From positions 1 through 64,000 of the forward strand of contig NZ_KZ984464.1 of the NCBI RefSeq assembly GCF_003569915.1: DNA of 64,000 nucleotides, given 5' to 3'. The notes under the pieces are model-generated. The model saw only the letters and a program-made list of their open reading frames with translations. It had not been told where the DNA came from and searched no databases. Of this stretch, positions 55,857 through 64,000 are shown piece by piece (the stretch's first letter is position 1; each line of letters starts with the position of its first letter). Origin of the DNA: Comamonas testosteroni. Lineage in GTDB: Bacteria > Pseudomonadota > Gammaproteobacteria > Burkholderiales > Burkholderiaceae_C. The position numbers were made by a program, and so were the translations under genes.

Positions 55857-55878
55857 AAACATTCATGAATGTATGTTT
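55857..55878. promoter_or_regulatory. Palindromic operator upstream of mlaF (AcrR/TetR-type)
   Basis: The perfect 14-base palindrome ACATTCATGAATGT lies inside AAACATTCATGAATGTATGT, flanked by a further GAAAGAAA / TTTCTTTT symmetry. The block CATTCATGAATGTATG resembles known operators of AcrR-like TetR repressors. It stands about 85 bases before the mlaF start, and a possible -10 CATAAT (55845-55850) is immediately upstream. Binding protein unknown. Confidence 0.6.
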
Positions 55879-55960
55879 CTTTTCCTGCTTGCCCCAGCAA
55901 ACTGTGTGGTGACTCGGCACAATACGCTTTCAACCTCCACTTCGCCTCATCCTCCATCGC

Positions 55961-56785
55961 ATGTCTTCCAACGCTTCCTTTGTGGAATTGCGCAACGTCA
56001 CCTTTGGCTATGGTGACCGTGTCATCTTGCACGACCTCTCCTTGCAGGTGCCACGTGGCAAGGTGACAGCGCTCATGGGTGCTTCCGGTGGCGGCAAGAC
56101 CACGGTATTGCGCCTGATTGGCGGCCAGAACCGTGTCCAGAAGGGCGAGGTGCTGTTCGACGGTCAGGACGTGACGCATATGGACGCGCAGCAGCTCTAC
56201 CAGGCGCGTCGCCGCATGGGCATGCTGTTTCAGTTCGGGGCACTGTTCACCGATATGAGCGTGTTCGACAACGTGGCCTTTCCGCTGCGTGAGCACACCG
56301 ACCTGCCCGAAGAGCTGATTCGAGACATCGTGCTCATGAAGCTGCATGCCGTGGGCCTGCGCGGTGCGCGCCAGCTCATGCCCAGCGAGGTCTCCGGTGG
56401 CATGGCGCGCCGCGTGGCCCTGGCCCGCGCGATTGCGCTGGACCCTGAGCTCATCATGTATGACGAGCCTTTTGCCGGACTGGACCCTATTTCCCTGGGC
56501 ACGGCGGCGCAACTGATCCGCCAGCTCAACAACGCCATGGGGCTGACCTCGATTCTGGTCTCTCACGATCTGGAAGAAACCTTCCGCGTGGCCGATCATG
56601 TGGTGATTCTGGGCGGCGGCACCGTCGCGGCGGCTGGTACACCCGATGAGGTGCGCGCCAGCACCGACCCGCTGGTGCAGCAATTTATCAATGCCCGCCC
56701 CACAGGGCCTGTGCCTTTCCACTACCCGGGCGTTAGCGCGGCCGATGATTTTGGTGTGGCGCAAGAAAGCCGGAGGCGCGCATGA
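55961..56785 (+). CDS. mlaF: Phospholipid transport ATP-binding protein MlaF
   Basis: A 274-residue ATPase of the Mla system, which keeps outer-membrane lipid asymmetry. Walker A is [12 protein letters not shown], signature [15 protein letters not shown], Walker [13 protein letters not shown], and the switch His is in [31 protein letters not shown] is a family hallmark. First gene of mlaFEDACB; overlaps mlaE by ATGA. Confidence 0.97.
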   Translation: MSSNASFVELRNVTFGYGDRVILHDLSLQVPRGKVTALMGASGGGKTTVLRLIGGQNRVQKGEVLFDGQDVTHMDAQQLYQARRRMGMLFQFGALFTDMSVFDNVAFPLREHTDLPEELIRDIVLMKLHAVGLRGARQLMPSEVSGGMARRVALARAIALDPELIMYDEPFAGLDPISLGTAAQLIRQLNNAMGLTSILVSHDLEETFRVADHVVILGGGTVAAAGTPDEVRASTDPLVQQFINARPTGPVPFHYPGVSAADDFGVAQESRRRA

Positions 56786-57564
56786 ACGCCCTGCATCCTG
56801 CACGCATCGGCGCTGCCGTGCGCCATCAGCTGACCAATGTCGGCATGGGTCTGCGTCTGTTCATCCGCTTGCTGGCGCTCATGGGTCCGGCACTCAAGCG
56901 CCCGCGCCTGATTGGCGATCAGATTCATTTTCTGGGCAATTATTCGCTGGCCATCATTGGCGTTTCCGGTCTGTTCGTGGGCTTTGTGCTGGGCCTGCAG
57001 GGCTACTACATCCTGCAGCGCTACGGCTCTGCCGAGGCCGTGGGCCTCATGGTGGCGCTGACGCTGCTGCGTGAGCTGGGGCCCGTAGTGACGGCTTTGC
57101 TGTTTGCCGGCCGTGCCGGTACGGCTCTGACGGCCGAAATCGGTCTGATGAAGGCGGGCGAGCAGCTCTCAGCCATGGAAATGATGGCGGTGGATCCCGT
57201 CAAGCGCATTCTGGTGCCGCGCTTCTGGGCCGGCGTCATCACCATGCCTTTGCTGGCCGCAGTGTTCAGCGCCGTGGGCGTGATTGGCGGCTGGCTGGTC
57301 GGCGTCGTGATGATCGGCGTGGATGGCGGCTCCTTCTGGGGGCAGATGCAGTTTGGTGTGGACTGGCTCTATGACCTGGGCAACGGTGTGCTCAAGAGTG
57401 TGGTGTTCGGCATTGCCGTGACCTTTATTGCCCTGCTGGAAGGCTATACCGCCAAGCCCACGCCCGAAGGGGTATCGCGTGCAACGACGCGCACGGTGGT
57501 GGTGGCTTCGCTGACAGTGCTGGGACTGGACTTCCTGCTGACGGCCACCATGTTCAGCATCTGA
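56782..57564 (+). CDS. mlaE: Phospholipid transport permease MlaE
   Basis: A 260-residue inner-membrane permease with the family motif [29 protein letters not shown] and [20 protein letters not shown], and about five hydrophobic segments. It forms the MlaFEDB core complex. Start overlaps mlaF, mlaD follows after 29 bases. Confidence 0.97.
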   Translation: MNALHPARIGAAVRHQLTNVGMGLRLFIRLLALMGPALKRPRLIGDQIHFLGNYSLAIIGVSGLFVGFVLGLQGYYILQRYGSAEAVGLMVALTLLRELGPVVTALLFAGRAGTALTAEIGLMKAGEQLSAMEMMAVDPVKRILVPRFWAGVITMPLLAAVFSAVGVIGGWLVGVVMIGVDGGSFWGQMQFGVDWLYDLGNGVLKSVVFGIAVTFIALLEGYTAKPTPEGVSRATTRTVVVASLTVLGLDFLLTATMFSI

Positions 57565-57593
57565 CGCGCGAGACAAATCAAAGGTAGAAAATC

Positions 57594-58091
57594 ATGCAGC
57601 AAAACAAATCTGATGTCTGGGTGGGCCTGTTTGTGCTGATTGGCGCGCTGGCTCTGGTCTTTCTGGCCTTGCAATCGGCCAATCTGCTGAGCCTGAACTT
57701 CCAGAAATCCTATGGCGTGACGGCCCGCTTTGACAACATTGGCGGGCTCAAGCCCAAGGCTGCGGTCAAGAGCGCTGGTGTCGTGGTGGGTCGCGTGGAA
57801 TCCATCACCTTCAACGACCAGACCTTTCAGGCCGATGTGGCCCTGAGCATGGACACACGTTTTCACTTTCCCAAGGACAGCTCGCTGAAAATTCTGACAA
57901 GCGGGCTGCTGGGTGATCAGTACATTGGCATTGAAGCCGGTGCCAGCGAAGACAACCTCAAGGCCGGTGATCGTGTCACAGCCACGCAATCTGCCGTCGT
58001 GCTCGAGAACCTGATCGGTCAGTTCCTCTACAGCAAGGCAGAGCAGGGTGGTGACTCCGGCAGTGCCCCAGCCAATTCGGGAGGGAAATAA
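57594..58091 (+). CDS. mlaD: Phospholipid-binding MCE-domain protein MlaD
   Basis: A 165-residue protein with an N-terminal membrane anchor (about 10-28, VGLFVLIGALALVFLALQ) and one MCE domain (about 38-120; VTARFDNIGGLKPKAAVKSAGVVVGRVESI). It forms the hexameric periplasmic ring that hands lipids to MlaC. The C-terminus is Gly/Ser-rich. Confidence 0.97.
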   Translation: MQQNKSDVWVGLFVLIGALALVFLALQSANLLSLNFQKSYGVTARFDNIGGLKPKAAVKSAGVVVGRVESITFNDQTFQADVALSMDTRFHFPKDSSLKILTSGLLGDQYIGIEAGASEDNLKAGDRVTATQSAVVLENLIGQFLYSKAEQGGDSGSAPANSGGK

Positions 58092-58093
58092 TC

Positions 58094-58912
58094 ATGCAAA
58101 CAACAAGCCCACAGATGAAAAATGAGTCAAACAAGGCTCAAGTCCGCCAACGTATTGCGCTGACAGCTATCATTTCGGGAGCGGCGCTGCTCTCCGGCTG
58201 TGCAACGACGACCGGCCCGGCCAATCCCGCCGACCCTTGGGAGTCGTTCAACCGCAGCATGTACTCCTTCAACGACGGTCTGGACACCGCCGTGTTCAAG
58301 CCTGTTGCCACCGCCTACCAGACCGTGACGCCGCGCGTGGCGCGTCAGGGCGTGACCAACTTCTTCGACAACCTGGGCGATGCCTGGTCGTTTGTGAACA
58401 ACGCGCTGCAAGGCCAGGGTGAGGGCGCCTACAACTCCATCGTGCGCTTTACCGTCAACACCACCTTGGGCATTGGCGGCCTGTTCGACATCGCCAGCGA
58501 AGCCGGTATTCAGCGCAAGAAGCAGGACTTTGGACAGACTCTGGGGCGCTGGGGCGTGCCCACCGGCCCCTATGTCGTTCTGCCGTTTTGGGGCCCGTCC
58601 ACCGTGCGCGACACCGCTGGCATGGTGGTTGATGGCTATGGCTACCCGGCCAGTCACGTTGACGATGTACGCTGGCGCAACAGCCTGTACGGCCTGCGTG
58701 TGGTCAACACCCGTGCCAACTACCTGAAGGCTGGCGACACGCTGGATGCCGTGGCTTTGGACAAATACAGCCTGATGCGCGATGTCTATCTGCGCTCACG
58801 CATCGGCGGGGCGGCGTCTGGCGGAGACGGCAAGCTGGAAAACTATGATGACGACGAAGCAGGCAAGCTGCCTTCGCCGGGAATCGGCAGGTTTCCTGGG
58901 CTGGGCAAATAA
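58094..58912 (+). CDS. mlaA: Outer-membrane phospholipid-removing lipoprotein MlaA (VacJ)
   Basis: A 272-residue lipoprotein. The lipobox LLSGC is near residue 35, preceded by a somewhat long N-region. Then come NPADPWESFNRSMYSFND, the classical MlaA start, and GVPTGPYVVLPFWGPSTVRD. MlaA forms a ring with porins and extracts misplaced phospholipids from the outer leaflet. Two bases after mlaD. Its place inside the mla operon is the Burkholderiales arrangement, unlike E. coli where it is separate. Confidence 0.97.
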   Translation: MQTTSPQMKNESNKAQVRQRIALTAIISGAALLSGCATTTGPANPADPWESFNRSMYSFNDGLDTAVFKPVATAYQTVTPRVARQGVTNFFDNLGDAWSFVNNALQGQGEGAYNSIVRFTVNTTLGIGGLFDIASEAGIQRKKQDFGQTLGRWGVPTGPYVVLPFWGPSTVRDTAGMVVDGYGYPASHVDDVRWRNSLYGLRVVNTRANYLKAGDTLDAVALDKYSLMRDVYLRSRIGGAASGGDGKLENYDDDEAGKLPSPGIGRFPGLGK

Positions 58913-58983
58913 TCGCCACTGTTACAAACAAAGACCGACAGGTCGCGTCAGTGCAAGGACACTGGCGGGCCATGGAGAAAGCA

Positions 58984-59613
58984 ATGAAGATTACTCGTCG
59001 TATGTGGGGCATGGCCGCTGGTGCCGTGCTGGCCTTGAATCTGGGTCTGCCTGCGCAGGCGGCCGAAGAAGCGCCTGACGCACTGGTCAAGCGCGTCTCC
59101 TCCGATGTGCTGGAGACCATCAAGAAGGATGCGTCGCTGCGCAACGGCGACACCACCAAGATCAACGCGCTGGTCAATGACAAGGTCATGCCCTATGTGG
59201 ACTTCCGCCGCATGACCTCCGCCTCCGTTGGCCCCGCATGGCGTCAGGCCACGCCCGAGCAGCGCCAGAAGCTGCAGGACGAATTCAAGGCGCTGCTGAT
59301 CCGCACCTACTCGGGCGCGCTGTCCCAGGTGGGCGATCAGACCATCACCGTGCGCCCGCTGCGCATGGCCGCTGGCGACACCGATGTGCTGGTGCGCACC
59401 CAGGTCAATGGCCGTGGTGACCCCGTGCAACTGGACTTCCGCCTCGAAAAGCAGGCCGACGCCTGGAAAATCTACAACCTGAACGTGCTGGGTGTGTGGC
59501 TGGTGGAAACCTACCGCAACCAGTTCTCGCAGGAAATCAACGCCAACGGCATCGATGGTCTGATCAAGACCCTGGCTTCGCGCAGCTCCATGCCTGCGAC
59601 AGCCGGCAAGTAA
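58984..59613 (+). CDS. mlaC: Periplasmic phospholipid shuttle MlaC
   Basis: A 209-residue periplasmic protein with a Sec signal peptide (MKITRRMWGMAAGAVLALNL, cleavage after PAQAA). The mature part carries DKVMPYVDFRRMTSASVG and AFKALL-IRTYSGALSQV-like segments typical of the Tol-Ttg2/MlaC fold. It carries phospholipid between MlaA and MlaFEDB. Start 58984 has GGAG six bases upstream; ATG 58972 is the alternative. Confidence 0.96.
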   Translation: MKITRRMWGMAAGAVLALNLGLPAQAAEEAPDALVKRVSSDVLETIKKDASLRNGDTTKINALVNDKVMPYVDFRRMTSASVGPAWRQATPEQRQKLQDEFKALLIRTYSGALSQVGDQTITVRPLRMAAGDTDVLVRTQVNGRGDPVQLDFRLEKQADAWKIYNLNVLGVWLVETYRNQFSQEINANGIDGLIKTLASRSSMPATAGK

Positions 59614-59633
59614 GCCGCGGCGCATTGCAGCTC

Positions 59634-59960
59634 ATGGCTCAGTCAAGCTTCAATCCCTTGCAACTGCCCAAGGAACTGACGTACCGCCAGGCGCGTGAGT
59701 GCCTGCTGCGGCTGCGCCCTCTGGTCGCCAGCCACGCGGCCCAGCAGGTGTCGGTGGATGCCAGTGCCGTCAAGGTCTTTGATTCATCGGCGCTGGCCGT
59801 CTTGCTGGCCTGCCGCCGCGCAGCGCTGGAGGCGGGCAAGCAACTGGTGGTCGAAGGTTTGCCCAAGGGCTTGCAGTCCATGGCTGCGCTTTATGGCGTC
59901 GATGGCCTGCTGATGCCTTCGGCAGCCGCCAGTGGCGAGGTGTCGGCCCAGCAGGGCTGA
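59634..59960 (+). CDS. mlaB: STAS-domain protein MlaB
   Basis: A 108-residue cytosolic STAS-fold subunit that stabilises MlaF. The core VSVDASAVKVFDSSALAVLLACRRAALEAGKQL has the usual D-S-S-A loop; the C-terminus PKGLQSMAALYGVDGLLMP is typical. Starts 20 bases after mlaC, completing mlaFEDACB. Confidence 0.93.
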   Translation: MAQSSFNPLQLPKELTYRQARECLLRLRPLVASHAAQQVSVDASAVKVFDSSALAVLLACRRAALEAGKQLVVEGLPKGLQSMAALYGVDGLLMPSAAASGEVSAQQG

Positions 59961-60085
59961 GTGGTCGCTGCAGCCGGCGAGATGCCTCAGAGATGCCCGC
60001 AATAGGCATCTGCGCAACGCGACTTCCCGCGACGGGAACCCCCGTGACGGCAGATTTGGCGGGCAAGCCCTAGAATCATGGGCTC

Positions 60086-61012
60086 ATGTCCGCAGTCTCA
60101 TTCCAATCCGTCTCCAAGTCCTACCGCACCCCCAAGGGGGAGTTTCAGGCGCTCAAATCGGTGAGCCTGGATATCGAGGAAGGCGAATTCTTTGGCCTGC
60201 TTGGCCCCAATGGCGCAGGCAAGACCACGATGATCAGCATCCTGGCCGGCCTGTCCAAGGCCACGTCAGGCCGCGTGCTGGTGCAAGGCAGCGATGTGCA
60301 GGCGAACTATGCCGATGCGCGCCGCAAGCTGGGTATCGTGCCGCAGGAGCTGGTCTTCGACCCCTTTTTCACGGTGCGCGAGGCACTGCAGTTCCAGTCC
60401 GGCTACTTTGGCGTCAAGAACAACGAAGCCTGGATTGACGAGCTGCTGGAGAGCCTGGGCCTGAGCGACAAGGCGCACAACAATATGCGCCAGCTCTCGG
60501 GCGGCATGAAGCGCCGCGTGCTGGTAGCGCAGGCGCTGGTGCACAAGCCACCCATCATCGTGCTCGATGAACCCACGGCCGGTGTGGACGTGGAGCTGCG
60601 CCAGACGCTGTGGCACTTCATCGCCAAGCTCAACAAGCAGGGCCACACGGTGCTGCTGACCACCCACTATCTGGAAGAGGCCGAGGCACTGTGCAGCCGC
60701 GTGGCCATGCTCAAGCATGGCGAGATCATCAAGCTCTCGACCATGAGCGATCTGCTCAAGTCTGCATCGGGCAATGTGCTGCAGTTCAAAACTGATAGCA
60801 CCATGCCTATATCCATTGCGGACAGAGCCCGTGTTACAGGCCGAATTGTGCAAATTCCGGCCGCCAATGCCGCCGATGTGGAGCAACTGCTGGCCGCGCT
60901 GCGCCAGGGCGGGGTGACGCCCGAGGATGTGGAAATCCGCCGTGCCGATCTGGAGGACGTGTTCATCCACGTCATGAACGAAGATGTGAAAAAGACAGGA
61001 GGCGCAGCATGA
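60086..61012 (+). CDS. ABC-2 type exporter ATP-binding protein (YadG-like)
   Basis: A 308-residue ATPase with Walker A GPNGAGKTTMIS, signature LSGGMKRRVLVAQAL, Walker B IIVLDEPTAGVD and switch His in TTHYLEEAEAL. The pair with the following permease resembles E. coli YadGH, substrate unknown. Bases 60788-60838, coding about residues 235-251 (KTDSTMPISIADRARVTG), coincide with a dispersed palindrome, so this linker between the ATPase core and C-terminal part looks element-derived. Confidence 0.93.
   Translation: MSAVSFQSVSKSYRTPKGEFQALKSVSLDIEEGEFFGLLGPNGAGKTTMISILAGLSKATSGRVLVQGSDVQANYADARRKLGIVPQELVFDPFFTVREALQFQSGYFGVKNNEAWIDELLESLGLSDKAHNNMRQLSGGMKRRVLVAQALVHKPPIIVLDEPTAGVDVELRQTLWHFIAKLNKQGHTVLLTTHYLEEAEALCSRVAMLKHGEIIKLSTMSDLLKSASGNVLQFKTDSTMPISIADRARVTGRIVQIPAANAADVEQLLAALRQGGVTPEDVEIRRADLEDVFIHVMNEDVKKTGGAA
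60788..60838 (+). repeat. Dispersed palindromic element, copy 8 (inside a coding sequence)
   Basis: ACTGATAGCACCATGCC, centre TATATCCATT, then GCGGACAGAGCCCGTGTTAC. It lies in frame in the ABC ATPase gene and is AT-richer than the surrounding codons. Confidence 0.55.
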
Positions 61013-61764
61013 CTGGCTGGCAAACCCTGCTCAAGAAGGAAGTGCTGCGCTTCTGGAAGGTGAGTTTTCAGACTATTGCCGCGCCCGTGCTCACGGCGGT
61101 GCTGTATCTGCTGGTGTTCGGCCATGTGCTCGAAGGCCGGGTCATGGTCTATGACCGCATTCCCTATACGGCGTTTCTGATTCCCGGTCTGGTGATGATG
61201 AGCATGCTGCAAAACGCGTTTGCCAACAGCTCGTCCAGCCTGGTGCAGAGCAAAATCATGGGCTCCATGGTGTTTGTGCTGCTCACGCCGCTGTCGCACT
61301 GGGCCTGGTTCAGCGCCTATGTGGGCGCGGCCATTTTGCGGGGCCTTCTGGTGGGCGTGGGCGTGTTCATCATCACGCTGTTCTTTGCCATTCCCGACTT
61401 TGCTGCGCCGTTGTGGATTCTGGTCTTTGCCTTCCTGGGTTGCGCACTCATGGGTACGCTGGGCCTGATCGCCGGTCTGTGGGCCGAGAAGTTCGACCAG
61501 ATGGCCGCGTTCCAGAACTTTTTGATCATGCCGCTGACTTTTTTGTCCGGCGTGTTCTATTCCGTGCATTCGTTGCCCGGTTTTTGGCAAACCGTCAGCC
61601 ATATCAACCCGTTCTTCTACATGATTGACGGTTTTCGCTATGGCTTCTTCGGCCAAAGCGATGTCTCGCCCTGGCTCAGCTTTGCCATCGTCGGCGCGGC
61701 CTGGCTGGCCGTGAGCGCCCTGGCCGTGCACCTGCTGCGCATTGGCTACAAGATTCGTAACTGA
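61009..61764 (+). CDS. ABC-2 type exporter permease (YadH-like)
   Basis: A 251-residue membrane protein with about six transmembrane helices and the ABC-2 family segments YTAFLIPGLVMMSMLQNAFANSS and MPLTFLSGVFYSVHSLPGFW. It overlaps the ATPase gene by ATGA. The substrate is not known. Located between mla genes and ibaG-murA, an arrangement common in Burkholderiales, which hints at an envelope role. Confidence 0.93.
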   Translation: MTGWQTLLKKEVLRFWKVSFQTIAAPVLTAVLYLLVFGHVLEGRVMVYDRIPYTAFLIPGLVMMSMLQNAFANSSSSLVQSKIMGSMVFVLLTPLSHWAWFSAYVGAAILRGLLVGVGVFIITLFFAIPDFAAPLWILVFAFLGCALMGTLGLIAGLWAEKFDQMAAFQNFLIMPLTFLSGVFYSVHSLPGFWQTVSHINPFFYMIDGFRYGFFGQSDVSPWLSFAIVGAAWLAVSALAVHLLRIGYKIRN

Positions 61765-61836
61765 TTTCTGGATTCAAGCGCTTCAGCTTGCGAGACAATG
61801 ACCGGTTTCGCGCGCTGAGCGCCAAAGGCTTTTTTC

Positions 61837-62079
61837 ATGACTGCAGACCAACTCAAAGAACTGATCACCGCCGGCCTGCCCTGCGAGCACATTGCGCTGG
61901 AAGGCGATGGCCGACATTGGTTTGCCACCATTGTTTCGTCCCAGTTCGAAGGGCAGCGCCTGCTGGGCCGCCAGCGTCTGGTCTATGCCACGCTGGGCAA
62001 CCGCATGGCGACCGATGAAGTCCATGCGCTGTCCATGAAAACCTACACCCCGACAGAATGGGCGACTGCCCAGGCCTGA
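61837..62079 (+). CDS. ibaG: BolA family protein IbaG
   Basis: An 80-residue BolA-fold protein beginning MTADQLKELITAGLPCEHIALEGDG, with the family block QFEGQRLLGRQRLVYATLG and a C-terminal HALSMKTYTPTEW. IbaG-type proteins work with monothiol glutaredoxins in iron-sulfur handling. The order mla-ibaG-murA is also found in E. coli. Confidence 0.95.
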   Translation: MTADQLKELITAGLPCEHIALEGDGRHWFATIVSSQFEGQRLLGRQRLVYATLGNRMATDEVHALSMKTYTPTEWATAQA

Positions 62080-62100
62080 GGCTCTCGGACGGAAATCCTG

Positions 62101-62150
62101 ATTTGATAGCTGCCAGTGCATGATGGATATGGACTGGCGGTCATTTTTAT
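62101..62150 (+). repeat. Dispersed palindromic element, copy 9
   Basis: ATTTGATAGCTGCCAGTGC, centre, then GGACTGGCGGTCATTTTTAT, in the short ibaG-murA spacer. CTGCCAGT / ACTGGCGG can pair. One of the best-preserved copies. Confidence 0.7.
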
Positions 62151-62178
62151 ATCCATAAACAGATTCAAGGCTCAAGCC

Positions 62179-63450
62179 ATGGACAAACTCAAGATCCACG
62201 GTGGTCGTCCCCTCAAGGGCGAAGTGATGATTTCCGGCGCCAAAAATGCCGCGCTGCCTGAGATGTGCGCTGCACTGCTCACCAACGAGTCCGTGCATCT
62301 GCACAATGTGCCCCGTCTGCATGATGTGGCCACCATGCGCAAGCTGCTGGCCAATATGGGCGTGCAGACCGAAACCCATGGCGAGCGCGGCGGCATCAGC
62401 TTTGTTGCCCCCGACAGCCTGACCCCTGAAGCACCTTACGAGCTGGTCAAGACCATGCGCGCCTCGGTGCTGGCGCTGGGTCCGCTGCTGGCCCGCTTTG
62501 GCCGCGCCAAGGTGTCGCTGCCCGGTGGCTGCGCGATTGGTTCGCGCCCGGTGGATCAGCACATCAAGGGCCTGCAGGCCATGGGCGCCATCATCACCGT
62601 CGAAAACGGCTATATGCACGCCAGCCTGCCTGAAGGTTGGACGCGTCTGAAAGGCGCGCGCATCACCACCGACATGGTGACCGTGACCGGTACCGAGAAC
62701 TTCCTGATGGCAGCCGCGCTGGCCGAAGGCGAGACCGTGCTGGAGAACGCCGCCATGGAGCCCGAGATCCCCGATCTGGCCGAAATGCTGATCAAGATGG
62801 GCGCCAAGATCACCGGTCACGGCACCAGCCGCATCGTGATTGAAGGCGTGGACAAGCTGCACGGCTGCGAGCACCAGGTAGTGGCTGACCGTATTGAAGC
62901 AGGCACCTTCCTGTGCGCCGTGGCGGCCACGGGCGGCGAAGCCATGCTGCACCATGCGCGCGCCGAGCATCTGGGCGCAGTGCTGGACAAGCTCAAGGAC
63001 GCTGGTGTGGAGTTTGAAAGCTCGGTCGCAGGCATTCGCGTGCGCTCGAACGGCAAGCTCAAGGCCCAGAGCTTTCGCACCACCGAGTACCCCGGTTTCC
63101 CCACGGATATGCAGGCCCAGTTCATGGCGCTGAATCTGGTGGCCGAAGGCACCAGCATGGTGACGGAGACGATTTTTGAAAACCGCTTCATGCACGTCAA
63201 TGAAATGACGCGCCTGGGCGCGGCCATCGTGACCGATGGCCGGGTGGCTACTATCGAAGGCGGCAAGCGCCTGACCGGTGCCACCGTCATGGCTACTGAT
63301 CTGCGCGCCTCCGCCAGTCTGGTGATTGCCGGTCTGGTGGCCGAAGGTGAAACCACGGTGGACCGCATCTATCACCTGGACCGTGGCTACGACCGCATGG
63401 AAGAAAAGCTGCGCGCCCTGGGTGCTGATATCGAGAGAGTTTCGGAATGA
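62179..63450 (+). CDS. murA: UDP-N-acetylglucosamine 1-carboxyvinyltransferase
   Basis: A 423-residue enzyme for the first committed step of peptidoglycan synthesis, adding enolpyruvate to UDP-GlcNAc; the target of fosfomycin. Start [27 protein letters not shown]. The active-site Cys is in [15 protein letters not shown] near residue 118, so the fosfomycin-sensitive Cys form is present. C-terminal [17 protein letters not shown] is conserved. Overlaps hisG by ATGA. Confidence 0.98.
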   Translation: MDKLKIHGGRPLKGEVMISGAKNAALPEMCAALLTNESVHLHNVPRLHDVATMRKLLANMGVQTETHGERGGISFVAPDSLTPEAPYELVKTMRASVLALGPLLARFGRAKVSLPGGCAIGSRPVDQHIKGLQAMGAIITVENGYMHASLPEGWTRLKGARITTDMVTVTGTENFLMAAALAEGETVLENAAMEPEIPDLAEMLIKMGAKITGHGTSRIVIEGVDKLHGCEHQVVADRIEAGTFLCAVAATGGEAMLHHARAEHLGAVLDKLKDAGVEFESSVAGIRVRSNGKLKAQSFRTTEYPGFPTDMQAQFMALNLVAEGTSMVTETIFENRFMHVNEMTRLGAAIVTDGRVATIEGGKRLTGATVMATDLRASASLVIAGLVAEGETTVDRIYHLDRGYDRMEEKLRALGADIERVSE

Positions 63451-64000
63451 CGACGATCACAAGCCCTGTGACGATTGCCCTGTCCAAGGGTCGTATCTTT
63501 GAAGAAACCGTGCCCCTGCTGGCTGCTGCCGGCATCGAGGTCACGGAAGACGTGGAAAAGTCGCGCAAGCTGATTTTTGACACCAACCAGCCCCATGTGC
63601 GCGTGGTGCTGGTGCGTGCCTCGGACGTGCCCGTGTACGTGCAGTACGGCGGTGCGGACCTGGGCGTGTCCGGTCTTGATTCGCTGATCGAGCATGGCGG
63701 CCAGGGCCTGTACCTGCCACTGGACCTGCAGATTGCCAAGTGCCGCGTCAGCGTGGCCGTGCGCAATGGCTTTGACTACGCGCATGCCGTCAAGCAGGGC
63801 GCGCGCCTGCGCATTGCCACCAAGTACCCCGAAATCGCCCGCAACTTCTTTGCCAAAAAGGGCGTGCACGTGGACATGGTCAAGCTCTATGGCTCCATGG
63901 AGCTGGCACCGCTGACCGGCATGGCCGATGCGATTGTTGACCTGGTCTCCACGGGTAATACGCTCAAGGCCAATGATCTGGTTGAAGTCGAGCGCATCAT
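63447..64000 (+). CDS. hisG: ATP phosphoribosyltransferase, 5' part (runs off the window)
   Basis: The first 184 residues of the enzyme opening histidine biosynthesis (ATP plus PRPP). [16 protein letters not shown] is the N-terminal family motif; the PRPP-binding region is beginning in the segment [21 protein letters not shown] at the window end. The short HisG form, which needs HisZ, is usual in betaproteobacteria; the length cannot be checked here. It overlaps murA by ATGA, so murA and the his genes may be one operon. Confidence 0.97.
   Translation, partial: MTTITSPVTIALSKGRIFEETVPLLAAAGIEVTEDVEKSRKLIFDTNQPHVRVVLVRASDVPVYVQYGGADLGVSGLDSLIEHGGQGLYLPLDLQIAKCRVSVAVRNGFDYAHAVKQGARLRIATKYPEIARNFFAKKGVHVDMVKLYGSMELAPLTGMADAIVDLVSTGNTLKANDLVEVERI

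Overview
The window looks like chromosomal DNA of a Comamonadaceae bacterium (Burkholderiales), most likely Comamonas or a close relative such as Delftia. The evidence is GC-rich coding sequence, an Omp32-type porin, betaproteobacterial gene orders (pilMNOPQ-aroK-aroB-dgt, gltBD, mlaFEDACB followed by murA and hisG), and intergenic palindromes of a kind I associate with this family. The species call is inference. I found no tRNA, rRNA, CRISPR array, prophage or complete insertion sequence; the only transposase-like gene is one RAYT (TnpA-REP).

Layout. 1-3.1 kb: 3' end of a porin, then groES-groEL on the minus strand behind a perfect CIRCE operator. 3.2-6.9 kb: a large soluble tandem sensor/CheW protein, an H-NS-like protein and a GNAT acetyltransferase. 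6.9-12.9 kb: a compact NAD block (nadM-Nudix, nadE, pncB, a nicotinamidase-like hydrolase) facing a divergent NrtR-type regulator. 12.9-14.7 kb: a DUF1328 membrane peptide and metK, whose 3' end is followed by two diverged extra copies of its own C-terminal coding sequence. 14.9-18.4 kb: two LpxL/HtrB acyltransferases, an alpha/beta hydrolase and engB. 18.4-22.7 kb: cytochrome c4 and the System II cytochrome c maturation pair resB-ccsB. 22.9-26.1 kb: msrPQ, a stand-alone di-iron beta-lactamase-fold protein, lptM and cyaY. 26.2-28.6 kb: class A PBP. 28.9-38.4 kb: pilMNOPQ, an AT-rich Ig-like lipoprotein carrying a hexanucleotide repeat, then aroK, aroB and dgt. 38.5-45.0 kb: a DUF1415 protein, a methyltransferase, tal-pgi with divergent hexR, and pcaF. 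45.2-52.4 kb: RAYT, gltB, gltD. 52.5-55.7 kb: a DUF3293 protein and a polar amino acid ABC importer. 56.0-64.0 kb: mlaFEDACB, an ABC-2 exporter, ibaG, murA and the start of hisG.

Most of the window is housekeeping. The points that stand out are the stack of metK 3' ends with paired hairpins, the compositionally foreign lipoprotein and pilQ 3' half inserted in the pil-aro cluster, the soluble tandem Cache-like/CheW protein, a dispersed palindrome family that in three places forms part of a coding sequence, and a perfect palindrome of the AcrR-operator type in front of the mla operon.
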